From Halomarina pelagica (GTDB lineage: Archaea; Halobacteriota; Halobacteria; Halobacteriales; Haloarculaceae): 64,000 bases of DNA. The notes under the pieces were generated by a model, which did no database searches, was not told the DNA's origin, and saw only the letters and a program-made list of their open reading frames with translations. Where the stretch lies: assembly GCF_024228315.1 (NCBI RefSeq), contig NZ_CP100454.1, positions 2,480,001 through 2,544,000 on the forward strand, written 5' to 3'. Positions within the stretch are counted from its first letter, which is position 1. The number at the start of each line of letters is the position of its first letter. Shown here one piece after another: positions 20,823-28,597 of this stretch. The translations under genes were made by a program, and so were the position numbers.

Positions 20823-21986
20823 ATGTCGGACATCGTTCTCCTCGACGGCGCGCGCACCGCACACGGCTCGCTCCTTGGCGGGCTCTCGTCGCTGTCGGCG
20901 ATCGAACTCGGCACGACGACGCTCGACGCGGTCCTCGACCGGACGCCCCTCGCCCCGGACGCGGTCGACTGGGTGGCCCTCGGCTGCGCGATCCAGGCCG
21001 GCCTCGGGCAGGTGCCCGCGCGGCAGGCGGTCGTCGCCTCGCGGCTGTCGGACGGGACGCCCGCGACCACGATCAACGAGGCCTCCGGCTCCGGCCTGCG
21101 GGCTATCGCGCTCGCGGCCGACCGCATCGAGGCCGGCCGCGCCGAGGTCGCGCTCGCCGGCGGCATGGAGTCGATGACGAACGCGCCGTACGTCCTCCCC
21201 GACTACCGCACGGGGCGGCGGTACGGCGACGCCACGCTGGTGGACTCGATGATCCGCGACGCCCTCTGGGATGAGAGCTACGACGCCCACATGGGCGAAC
21301 TCACGGAGGAACTGGTCGAGCGCGAGGGCATCCCCCGCGAGGCGCAGGACGAGTACGCCCTGGAGAGCAACCGGCGCGCGGTCGAGGCCGTCAGCGCCGG
21401 TCGCTTCGACGCCGAGATCGTCCCCGTCGAGGCGGGCGGCGAGCGCGTCGAGACGGACGAGGGGCCGCGCGAGGACACCTCGATGGAGCGACTGGCGGGG
21501 CTCCCCCCGGCCTTCGGGTCAGATGGGACCATCACGGCCGGAAACGCCTCGAAGCTGAGCGACGGCGCGGGGTGCGTTGCGCTCGCGACCGCCGACGCGG
21601 CGGACGACCTCGGCGTCGACCCGCTCGCGCGCGTCGTCGACTACGCCGTCGCCTACCGCGACCCGAAGTGGTTCAACGTCGCGGTCGCGGACGCCGTGGA
21701 GGAACTGCTCGCGGCGAACGACCTCGCCGCGGACGACGTCGCGCTGTTCGAACTCAACGAGGCGTTCGCCGCGCAGATGGTGTACGTCACGGAGCGACTG
21801 GGGATCCCCCGCGATCGGCTGAACACGCGCGGGGGCGCGGTCGCGTTCGGCCACCCCATCGGCGCGAGCGGCGGCATGCTCGCCACCTCGCTCGCCTACG
21901 AGATGCGCGAGGCCGACGCCCAGTACGGCGTCGTCGGTATGAGCATCGGCGGGGGCGGCGGGATCGCGATGCTCCTCGCCCGGTAG
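20823..21986 (+). CDS. Thiolase-family protein lacking both catalytic cysteines
   Basis: The 387-residue protein is a full-length thiolase by fold: N-terminal IVLLDGARTAHG, LNEAFAAQ with the usual Asn, GGAVAFGHPIGASGG with His344, and a Gly-rich end. In the nucleophile loop, however, the expected Cys-Gly-Ser-Gly is Ser-Gly-Ser-Gly (NEASGSGLRA, Ser88, codon TCC at 21084-21086), and the second catalytic Cys is also Ser (MSIGGGGG, Ser374). Ordinary thiolases condense or cleave acyl-CoA through a Cys thioester, so this protein probably has altered chemistry or is a non-condensing relative. The ATG at 20823 fits the family N-terminus. The neighbouring aminotransferase starts 45 bp downstream. Confidence 0.9.
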   Translation: MSDIVLLDGARTAHGSLLGGLSSLSAIELGTTTLDAVLDRTPLAPDAVDWVALGCAIQAGLGQVPARQAVVASRLSDGTPATTINEASGSGLRAIALAADRIEAGRAEVALAGGMESMTNAPYVLPDYRTGRRYGDATLVDSMIRDALWDESYDAHMGELTEELVEREGIPREAQDEYALESNRRAVEAVSAGRFDAEIVPVEAGGERVETDEGPREDTSMERLAGLPPAFGSDGTITAGNASKLSDGAGCVALATADAADDLGVDPLARVVDYAVAYRDPKWFNVAVADAVEELLAANDLAADDVALFELNEAFAAQMVYVTERLGIPRDRLNTRGGAVAFGHPIGASGGMLATSLAYEMREADAQYGVVGMSIGGGGGIAMLLAR

Positions 21987-22031
21987 CGCGGATCACCAAG
22001 AGTTATCGCCGCCCACGTCGGGAGGTAGCGT

Positions 22032-23153
22032 ATGACCGAGTTCTCTCGGCGGGTCGAGCGGATCTCCATCAGCGGGATCCGCGAGGTGTTCGAGGCGGCG
22101 GGGGCGGACGCGATCAACCTCGGCCTCGGCCAGCCGGACTTTCCGACGCCCGAGCACGCGAAGCGGGCGGCCATCGACGCCATCGAGTCGGGCGCGAGCG
22201 ACGCGTACACCTCGAACAAGGGCACTCTCGCGCTCCGCGAGGCGATCACCGCGAAGCACGAGCGGGACAACGGCTTCGCGCCCGATCCCGGGAACGTCAT
22301 CGCCACGGCGGGCGGTAGCGAGGCCCTGCACATCGCGCTGGAGGCGCACGTCGAGGACGGGCGGGAGGTGATCTACCCCGATCCCGGGTTCGTCTCCTAC
22401 GAGGCGCTCACCCTGCTCGCGGGCGGGACGCCCAGGCCGATCCCGTTGCGCGAGGACCTCACGATGGACCCCGCCGCCGTGGAGGAGGCGATCACCGACG
22501 ACACCGCCGCGTTCGTCGTCAACTCGCCCGCCAACCCGACCGGGGCCGTCCAGTCGGAGGCGGACATGCGAGAGTTCGCCCGCATCGCCGACGAGCACGA
22601 CGTGCTCTGCCTCTCGGATGAGGTGTACGAGCGACTCGTCTTCGAGGGCGAGCACCACTCGCCGATGCGGTACGCCGAGACGGACAACGTCGTCGTGGTG
22701 AACGCCTGCTCCAAGGCCTACTCGATGACCGGCTGGCGACTCGGCTGGGTGACCGCGAGCGAGCGGCGGATCGAGCGCATGCTCCGCGTCCACCAGTACG
22801 CCCAGGCCTGCGCGAGCGCCCCGGCGCAGTTCGCCGCCGAGGCCGCCCTCTCCGGACCGCAGGACGTGGTGGACGAGATGGTGGCCGCCTTCGAGGAGCG
22901 CCGCGACGTCCTCCTCGACGGTCTCGAGGACATGGGCCTCCGGACGCCGACCCCGCAGGGGGCGTTCTACGCGATGCCCGAGGTCCCCGATGGGTGGGTC
23001 GAGGCGGTCATCGACCGCGGCGTCGTCGTCGTCCCGGGCGAGGCGTTCGGCGAGCACGGGGCGGGGTACGCGCGGATCTCCTACGCGGCCGGCGTCGAAA
23101 CGCTCCAGGAGGCGCTCGAGGCGATGCGCGAAGCCACCCTGGCCGTGCGCTGA
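22032..23153 (+). CDS. PLP-dependent class I/II aminotransferase
   Basis: The 373-residue protein is an aspartate-aminotransferase-fold enzyme. It has INLGLGQPDFPTPEH near the N-terminus, VNSPANPTGAV, the PLP aspartate region LCLSDEVYERL, and the Schiff-base lysine Lys228 in CSKAYSMTGWRLGW, with the substrate arginine late in YARISYAAG. It transfers amino groups between an amino acid and 2-oxoglutarate. Aspartate, alanine or aromatic specificity cannot be told. It follows the thiolase-fold gene by 45 bp and may be co-transcribed. Confidence 0.92.
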   Translation: MTEFSRRVERISISGIREVFEAAGADAINLGLGQPDFPTPEHAKRAAIDAIESGASDAYTSNKGTLALREAITAKHERDNGFAPDPGNVIATAGGSEALHIALEAHVEDGREVIYPDPGFVSYEALTLLAGGTPRPIPLREDLTMDPAAVEEAITDDTAAFVVNSPANPTGAVQSEADMREFARIADEHDVLCLSDEVYERLVFEGEHHSPMRYAETDNVVVVNACSKAYSMTGWRLGWVTASERRIERMLRVHQYAQACASAPAQFAAEAALSGPQDVVDEMVAAFEERRDVLLDGLEDMGLRTPTPQGAFYAMPEVPDGWVEAVIDRGVVVVPGEAFGEHGAGYARISYAAGVETLQEALEAMREATLAVR

Positions 23154-23197
23154 CTCGGCGAGCGTGCAGGCGTAATCCGTAACTCGTCGCCCGCCCT

Positions 23198-23590
23198 ATG
23201 GGGGGCGTGGACTCGCTCGCCCCCGACCACGTGCCGCTCTACGAGACGGCCGCCGAACAGCGCCGCGTGTGGGAGCGCTGCGCCGAGCGCGGCCTCCCGG
23301 TCGTCGCGGTGCGCGACGCCGCCCGCGGCTACGTCGTCCGGTACGACCTCCAGCACCTCGGGCGCGAACTCAGACCGGACGTGCTCCAGCGCCTGCGCGA
23401 CCGCGTGCACGCCTTCCGACGGCAGGAGCCGCGCGTCGACGCCGCCTCCCAGGTCGAGCGGATCGGCGGCGAGGTCGGCCCCGTCTCCGGTGACCTCCAC
23501 GCGCCGACCGAGGCGGTCGCCCGCGACCTCGCCTCCCACGTCGCTGCCACCGTCTTCGACCGGTCGAACTGGCGGTATGAACCGCGGTAA
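23198..23590 (+). CDS. Conserved haloarchaeal protein of unknown function, 130 aa
   Basis: The soluble protein starts GVDSLAPDHVPLYETAAEQR and ends VFDRSNWRYEPR. It is mostly helical with Arg/Asp-rich surfaces and lacks membrane spans or metal motifs. The ATG at 23198 and a GTG at 23206 are both possible starts. It lies 44 bp after the aminotransferase on the same strand. I do not recognise a family. Confidence 0.6.
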   Translation: MGGVDSLAPDHVPLYETAAEQRRVWERCAERGLPVVAVRDAARGYVVRYDLQHLGRELRPDVLQRLRDRVHAFRRQEPRVDAASQVERIGGEVGPVSGDLHAPTEAVARDLASHVAATVFDRSNWRYEPR

Positions 23591-23793
23591 CGCGACCCGC
23601 GGCACCCTCCACGCTTTTACCGGTCGCTCCCCTCGTCGGTGATACCATGAGGACCGGACTCCCGATCGACGACTGACGGTCCCGCATCGGCGCGCCGACG
23701 CGCCCGTGTCGGGACTCCCGTTTCCCCCGTCTCGGCACGACTCCCCGTTCTGCCGAGTCCGCACCGCCTTCGAGCGACAGCACTCGCACACAC
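23591..23793 (+). other. Intergenic region, possible promoter
   Basis: CTTTTACC at about 23615-23622 is TATA-like. The following ATG (23647) opens only a nine-codon frame (MRTGLPIDD) before a stop, so a leader peptide is conceivable but unsupported. Nothing else is seen. Confidence 0.25.
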
Positions 23794-24162
23794 ATGTCCC
23801 GACAGTTCCACTCAGACGCACAGTCCGATCGGCTCGACCGCCCGTCGCGGCGGTCCCGCCGGGCCGCCCGACGACCCTCGCGGCTGGACCGATCGACCCG
23901 ATACGACCCCCGAACGCCTGCCGACGCCCGCGCGCTCGCGGTGGCGTTCGCGCTCGCCGCCGCCGTCCCGCTCGCGCTGGGCGCGGCGGCCGCACCCCTC
24001 CCCGCGGCGCTCCTGCTGATCGCAGTCGCCGCCGTGGCACTCGCGCTCCGCCGGGTCGCCCGCCGACGCCTCGCGGCCGGCGGTCCCGGTTCCCGGACGG
24101 CCAGGCTTCCCGGCCTCGGCCTCTCGGTCGAGGTGACGGTCAGCGCCTCGGACAGACGCTGA
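23794..24162 (+). CDS. Probable small membrane protein, 122 aa
   Basis: The protein has a highly basic Ser/Arg-rich N-terminus (residues 1-42), two hydrophobic segments (about 46-64 and 66-84, nearly all Ala/Leu/Val) and a basic C-terminus. No family is recognised. Composition in GC-rich DNA makes chance frames common, so the call is tentative. The other strand offers no better candidate. Confidence 0.4.
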   Translation: MSRQFHSDAQSDRLDRPSRRSRRAARRPSRLDRSTRYDPRTPADARALAVAFALAAAVPLALGAAAAPLPAALLLIAVAAVALALRRVARRRLAAGGPGSRTARLPGLGLSVEVTVSASDRR

Positions 24163-24216
24163 CCGTCGCTGACTGCCGGGCGAGGTTTCTTGTCGCTGCT
24201 CCGCCACCTCATTAAT

Positions 24217-25071
24217 ATGGCAATCGCACGCCACGGCTCGGGGGTGGACGCGGCCGTCCGCGCGCTCGCCTCGCAGGTCCACCCCGTGTTCATGCTCCCG
24301 CCGCTGGCCGCGAGCGCCTTCGGCGCGGTGCTCGCCCGCGACTTCTCGCTCGCGCTCGCGCTCGTCCACCTGGCGGCCGCCTTCTTCGGGCTCTACACCG
24401 CGCACGTGAAGGACGGCTACGTCGACTTCTACGGCCGCGGGGAGGACGACGACCACCCGCTCAGCGAGCGCGGGTGTCGCCTCGCGCTCGCCGGTGCCTC
24501 CGCCTGCTTCTTCGTCCTCCTCGGCGTCATCGCGCTCCTCGTCGGCCCGATCGCCGCCCTCCTCACCCTCCCGGGGTGGCTCATCGGTTACTTTCACGCC
24601 CCGCAACTCGACATGCACCCCGTCTCGGCGACGGCGGGCTACCCGACGGGTGTCGGACTCGCCCTCCTCGGGGGCTACTACGTCCAGACGCGGACGCTCT
24701 CCCCGACGGTGCTCGCCTTCGCCGCCGTGTTCGTGGTCGTCCTCTCGGGCATCAAGGTGATCGACGACGCGAAGGACTACGACTACGACCGCTCCATCTC
24801 GAAGCGCACCGTGGCGGTCGTCCTCGGTCGCCGCCGCGCCCGCGAGGCGGCCTACGGCCTCATGGTCGCCGGGATGCTCGCGGTCGCGCTCCTCGCGCTG
24901 TTGACCCCGATCTTCCCCCCGAGCAGCGTCCTCGCGGCAGTCGCGTTCGGTGCCGTCGCGCTCGTCGCCCGCCCGATGGACTCCGCGCTGGCGACGATGG
25001 TGCTCATCCGGGGGTCGTACGTCTTCCTCGCGCTGCTCATCGCGGCGGTGTGGTTCCGGCCACTGGGGTAG
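24217..25071 (+). CDS. UbiA-family prenyltransferase
   Basis: The 284-residue polytopic membrane protein has about eight spans and the two Asp-rich regions of UbiA enzymes, the first weak (DGYVDFYGRGEDDD) and the second clear (DDAKDYDYDRSISKRT, near 189-204). UbiA proteins attach an isoprenoid chain to an aromatic or lipid acceptor, for example in quinone, heme O or ether-lipid synthesis. The acceptor cannot be read from sequence. The ATG at 24217 gives the first span at the normal place. The next gene, a methyltransferase, starts 32 bp downstream, which would suit a quinone-type pathway (inference). Confidence 0.85.
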   Translation: MAIARHGSGVDAAVRALASQVHPVFMLPPLAASAFGAVLARDFSLALALVHLAAAFFGLYTAHVKDGYVDFYGRGEDDDHPLSERGCRLALAGASACFFVLLGVIALLVGPIAALLTLPGWLIGYFHAPQLDMHPVSATAGYPTGVGLALLGGYYVQTRTLSPTVLAFAAVFVVVLSGIKVIDDAKDYDYDRSISKRTVAVVLGRRRAREAAYGLMVAGMLAVALLALLTPIFPPSSVLAAVAFGAVALVARPMDSALATMVLIRGSYVFLALLIAAVWFRPLG

Positions 25072-25103
25072 CGCTTTGTCGATCCCGGGACTGTACCCGT
25101 TCG

Positions 25104-25886
25104 ATGACCGACTGGTACACCGACCGCGATGCGGTCGCCGAGCAGTACCGCGACGCCTCGAACCTGAACGCGCGCGCCGCCCTCCACGAACGGTACGGCA
25201 CGGCCGAACTCGACCTCCACCCCTGGCTCCTCGAGCAGTTCGAGCTTCCGGAGGACGCCCGCGTCCTGACCCTGGGCGGCGGTCCGGGGGACATCTGGCC
25301 GACGGTCGCGGAGCGCGTTCCCGACGGCTGGCGGGTGTGCCACACCGACGTCTCGCCGGGGATGGTCCGCGAGGCCCGCGGGGCGCTCTCCGATTCGGCG
25401 GTCGCCGCCGACTTCGGCGTGGTCGACGCCAAGTCGCTCCCGTTCGCGGACGCGTCCTTCGACGCCGTCACCGCGAACCACATGCTGTACCACGTACCGG
25501 ACCGCGAGCGGGCGCTCCGCGAGGTCCGGCGCGTCCTCGCCCCGGACGGCGCGCTCTACGCGGCGACGAACGGGGAGGGGAACGTACGGGCGATATACGA
25601 CGTCATGGAGTCCGTCGCGGACGACTCGCTCCCTCGGGTATCCGGATTCAGCCTGGAGGACGGCGGCGATCAACTCCGGGCGGTCTTCGATCGCGTGGAC
25701 CGCAGACGCTACGACGACTCGCTCGCCGTGACGGACGTCGACGCGCTGGTCCGGTACGCGCTCTCCCGCGACGAGTTCGACGCCGACGACGCGCCGGCGC
25801 TCCGCGAGGCGTTCCGCGAGGGGTTCGAGGGCGGCGTCTTCCGCGCCGAGAAGGACGTGGGGGTGTTCGTCGCGCGGACTCGGTAG
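25104..25886 (+). CDS. Class I SAM-dependent methyltransferase
   Basis: The 260-residue protein has SAM motif I VLTLGGGPGDIWPTVA (about 53-68), an acidic end of strand 2 (CHTDVSPGM), the FGVVDAKSLPFADASFDAV region and NHMLYHVPDRERALREVRRVL, which places it with UbiE/COQ5-like methyltransferases. It probably methylates a small molecule. The gene follows the UbiA homologue closely on the same strand. Quinone methylation is possible but not shown. Confidence 0.88.
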   Translation: MTDWYTDRDAVAEQYRDASNLNARAALHERYGTAELDLHPWLLEQFELPEDARVLTLGGGPGDIWPTVAERVPDGWRVCHTDVSPGMVREARGALSDSAVAADFGVVDAKSLPFADASFDAVTANHMLYHVPDRERALREVRRVLAPDGALYAATNGEGNVRAIYDVMESVADDSLPRVSGFSLEDGGDQLRAVFDRVDRRRYDDSLAVTDVDALVRYALSRDEFDADDAPALREAFREGFEGGVFRAEKDVGVFVARTR

Positions 25887-26023
25887 CGCACCGTGACCGG
25901 GGGCGTCGTCGCTCGTGACCGGGAGCGCCGTCGCTCACAACCCACCTCGCACGTGTCCGTCCGGGACCGTCCGCCTCCGCGAGGCCCCAGCCTTGATACC
26001 CGCCCCGCGAGTAGCCCGAGGCC

Positions 26024-26404
26024 GTGACCGACACCGCACGGACGACGGCCATCGACGCCGAGGTCTGCGAGCGGATCGCCGCCGAGGGCGGAACCGACGC
26101 CGACGACCTCGTCGGCGCGCTCGCGGTCGTGGACGCCGCGCTGACCGACGAGCACTCGACCTACGAGCGCGAGTACGAGTACGCCACCGTCGAGGGGACG
26201 CGCGTCTACCTCGCCGACCCCGCCGAGTGGGACGACCTCGCGGCGCGCCTCGACCTCGACGCCTCCCTCCGCGCGGCGGTCGCCCGCGCCCACGAGGCGC
26301 AGGCCGAGAAGCTGCTCGACGACGCGACCGCCGGCCGCCGGGCCGAGGTGGAGGAGGGCACCGCGATCGTCGTCGGGACCGACACCGCCGAGGAGATGGC
26401 CTGA
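26024..26404 (+). CDS. Conserved haloarchaeal protein of unknown function, 126 aa
   Basis: The acidic soluble protein begins at a GTG (26024) with TDTARTTAIDAEVCERIAAE and consists mainly of helices separated by a YEYATVEGTRVYLAD hairpin. No motif or membrane span is evident. Codon use is typical for the genome. Its 3' end is 35 bp from the end of the convergent ParB-like gene. Function unknown. Confidence 0.6.
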   Translation: MTDTARTTAIDAEVCERIAAEGGTDADDLVGALAVVDAALTDEHSTYEREYEYATVEGTRVYLADPAEWDDLAARLDLDASLRAAVARAHEAQAEKLLDDATAGRRAEVEEGTAIVVGTDTAEEMA

Positions 26405-26439
26405 TCGGAGGGTCGTCGTTCCCCACGCCCCCGCGGCCG

Positions 26440-26841
26440 TCACTCCTCCAGTCGCTCTGCCGCCCGCCGACACCGCGCGAGCCAGCGCTCCTCGTACGTC
26501 CAGGGACCGACGACGCGCCCGAACAGGTCCCGGACGCTCGTGACTCCCTCCGCCTCGCACCACCCGACGCACTCGGCGTAGAGCGCCCGCGGGTGGTCGT
26601 CGTCGTCCTCGCGGAGTCGGAGTTCCGTCGCCCCCGAGAGGGCGGCGAGGAACGCGCGGGTGTGCCCGTCGATCAGTACCCATCCCTCCACCCCCTCCAG
26701 GCGAATCGCGGGCAGGGGATCGTAGCTCGGCTCGTCGGCGTCGAACCACGCGAGCGCGCGGACGAGCTTTTCACTGCTCAGGTAGAGCTGACTGGGCCGC
26801 GGCGCGTCGACCGGCACCGCGAACGAATCCGCGTCCGACAC
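26440..26841 (-). CDS. ParB/sulfiredoxin-fold-like protein, 133 aa
   Basis: The protein starts at GTG 26841 (VSDADSFAVPVDAPRPSQLY) and contains LPAIRLEGVEGWVLIDGHTR followed by a helix and strand. The sequence I-D-G-H-x-R matches the phosphate-binding/catalytic loop of ParB-N and sulfiredoxin folds. No HTH domain follows, so it is not a full ParB partition protein. Stand-alone members include CTP- or ATP-using enzymes. The longer open frame upstream lacks a better start. It is divergent from the Nudix gene at 26932. Confidence 0.65.
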   Translation of the reverse strand: MSDADSFAVPVDAPRPSQLYLSSEKLVRALAWFDADEPSYDPLPAIRLEGVEGWVLIDGHTRAFLAALSGATELRLREDDDDHPRALYAECVGWCEAEGVTSVRDLFGRVVGPWTYEERWLARCRRAAERLEE

Positions 26842-26931
26842 GTCGGGACCAACGGCCCGTCGGGGGAAAGAACCGTCCCCCCGCCGTGGGTTAATGCTAT
26901 CTATTGACACGTCGACGTACGATCGAGAACC

Positions 26932-27345
26932 ATGTCTCGGATCGTCGAGAAGGCCTGCGTCTACGCGACCCGCGCTCGGGACGAACTCCTTGTCTTCGAG
27001 CGCCCCGACGCGGACGCGGGCGTCCGCGTCCCCGGCGGCACCGTCGAGTCGGACGAACCGCACGAACTCGCGGCTCTGCGTGAACTGAAGGAGGAGTGCG
27101 GGATCGCGGGCGACCGCGCCACCTACCTGGGCTCCATCCGGCGGCACCACCCGCGGCGGCCGGAGATCCACCACCGGCACTTCTTCCACGCGCCGGTCGA
27201 GGAGCGCCGCGACCGCTGGGATCACGTCGTCACCGGCGGCGGCGACGACGCCGGGACGGTGTTCCGGTGCTACTGGTTACCCGTACCCGCAGCGCCCTAC
27301 GCGCTCGATCACGGGTTCGACGCGCTCGTCCACCGCCTGCGGTGA
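26932..27345 (+). CDS. Nudix hydrolase
   Basis: The 137-residue protein has a complete Nudix box at residues 36-58: Gly36, Glu42, Arg50-Glu51, Glu54-Glu55, Gly57. It should therefore hydrolyse a nucleoside diphosphate-linked substrate with Mg2+. It begins with a strand in the typical position (KACVYATR) and has a His-rich segment RRHHPRRPEIHHRHFFH. It starts 90 bp from the divergent ParB-like gene. AT-rich sequence around 26893-26905 may hold the promoter. Confidence 0.9.
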   Translation: MSRIVEKACVYATRARDELLVFERPDADAGVRVPGGTVESDEPHELAALRELKEECGIAGDRATYLGSIRRHHPRRPEIHHRHFFHAPVEERRDRWDHVVTGGGDDAGTVFRCYWLPVPAAPYALDHGFDALVHRLR

Positions 27346-27439
27346 CCCGGTAGCACGCGTCGCCGCTCGCGCTCCCGAGGCGTGCTAAAATCCGGCACGC
27401 CGAGCGAAGCCTGAAGAGCGAGCGCCGTGGAGTCCCCGT

Positions 27440-27907
27440 ATGGAACTCGTCGAAGCCACCGCTGACGACCTCGGCGCGCTCGTCGACCGCTGGTACGACC
27501 TCGCGAGGGCGACGGAGGGTTATGCCGAAACGAACGAACTCGCCTACGGGGACGTCAGCGAGGTCGCCGACGACGGCTTCCGCGCTCACCTCGCCGACGA
27601 GGACGTCACCGACTACCTCGTCGTCCACGAGGGCGAGACTATCGGCTTCGTCACTCTCCGCGAGGGCCACCACCCCTCGCGGCGGTACTCGCGGTACCTT
27701 CGCATCGTGAACCTCGCGATCGACGAAGGTCACCGGAGTCAGGGTCACGGCACGGAGGTCGTAGAGCGCGTGAAGGAACTGGCCCGCGAGCGGGGTTGTG
27801 ACCACCTCAAGGTCTCCTGCGAGTGGCGGAACGAGGACGCACGCCGGTTCTACCGCGACGCGAACTTCCAGCCGAAGCAGGTCGACTACGTACAGCCGCT
27901 AGAGTGA
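27440..27907 (+). CDS. GNAT-family N-acetyltransferase
   Basis: The 155-residue protein has the GNAT core: a strand with GETIGFVTLREG, LRIVNLAIDEGHRSQGHGTEV (acetyl-CoA pyrophosphate loop, R/Q-x-x-G-x-G/A form as RSQGHG) and KVSCEWRNEDARRFYRDANF near the end. It transfers an acetyl group to an amine. The substrate is unknown. It stands alone between intergenic regions. Confidence 0.9.
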   Translation: MELVEATADDLGALVDRWYDLARATEGYAETNELAYGDVSEVADDGFRAHLADEDVTDYLVVHEGETIGFVTLREGHHPSRRYSRYLRIVNLAIDEGHRSQGHGTEVVERVKELARERGCDHLKVSCEWRNEDARRFYRDANFQPKQVDYVQPLE

Positions 27908-27954
27908 GCCGAGATACGCCCCCATCCTACGGCTATCTTCGAACAGCGAGCGGA

Positions 27955-27972
27955 TCCGCCCTTCAGGGCGGA
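27955..27972 (+). terminator. Seven-bp hairpin after the acetyltransferase gene
   Basis: TCCGCCC, loop TTCA, GGGCGGA form a perfect stem 48 nt after the GNAT stop codon. It could end or stabilise the transcript. No T-run follows directly. Confidence 0.35.
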
Positions 27973-28098
27973 CGTCGCCCGTCACGGGGTTGCACCGTCA
28001 ATTAACGCTCACGATCACGATTGTAGATAGAGGTTGTTTAAGAGCCACAGGTGATGAGGGCAGAGGTACTTCTTAGTGGCGATGTAGATCGCACACTG

Positions 28099-28524
28099 AT
28101 GGGTTTTCCCGAGATAGATTCGGCTGTCTTCTTCGGTTCGATCACGATGGTAACGTGGGGGATCTGGGTAGTCCTGGGTAACGCTGCGTCGGAGTCCATC
28201 GACCCGAGGACGGCCGCCGCCATCTCCTATCTCGTTGCGGGACCCCTCGCACTCGGATTCATCCTCGTTTCAGACGCATCGCTCGCCATCACCGCGAGAG
28301 GAGGACTGCTCGCCGGCGCGGCCGGGTTGTTCACCGGAATCGGCCTCATCTCGATGTACATCGGCCTCTCCGGAGGGTCAACGACAACCGTCTCTACTCT
28401 CGGTGCGATGTACTTCGTCATCGCGGCCATCATCGGTATGGTCGTCCTCGGAGAGGAAGTTACGATAGCGAGGCTCGCCGGGATCGCGTTCGCAGTTGTC
28501 GGGGTCGTATTGGTGACCCGGTGA
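28099..28524 (+). CDS. Half-size EamA/DMT-type transporter, 141 aa
   Basis: The protein has five predicted membrane spans and one EamA-like domain, with the typical GMVVLGEEVTIARLAGIAFAVVGVVL end. Two-domain EamA carriers are about twice as long. Single-domain forms act as dimers. The substrate is unknown. The ATG at 28099 is preferred, but in-frame starts at 28051 (GTG) and 28054 exist. The gene and its upstream 190 bp are visibly lower in GC than the surrounding genes, which hints at a different origin. Confidence 0.7.
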   Translation: MGFPEIDSAVFFGSITMVTWGIWVVLGNAASESIDPRTAAAISYLVAGPLALGFILVSDASLAITARGGLLAGAAGLFTGIGLISMYIGLSGGSTTTVSTLGAMYFVIAAIIGMVVLGEEVTIARLAGIAFAVVGVVLVTR

Positions 28525-28597
28525 AGTACCACGGGTCGGGGTGGCCCGTAGTACTCTGCCTCGAAACCTATAGACGTAGCACTCGGTGCAAAAGTTA

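Noticed and set aside
23647-23676. Nine-codon frame MRTGLPIDD with a TATA-like box upstream
   Set aside because: Too short and without a run of one amino acid. A leader peptide cannot be supported.
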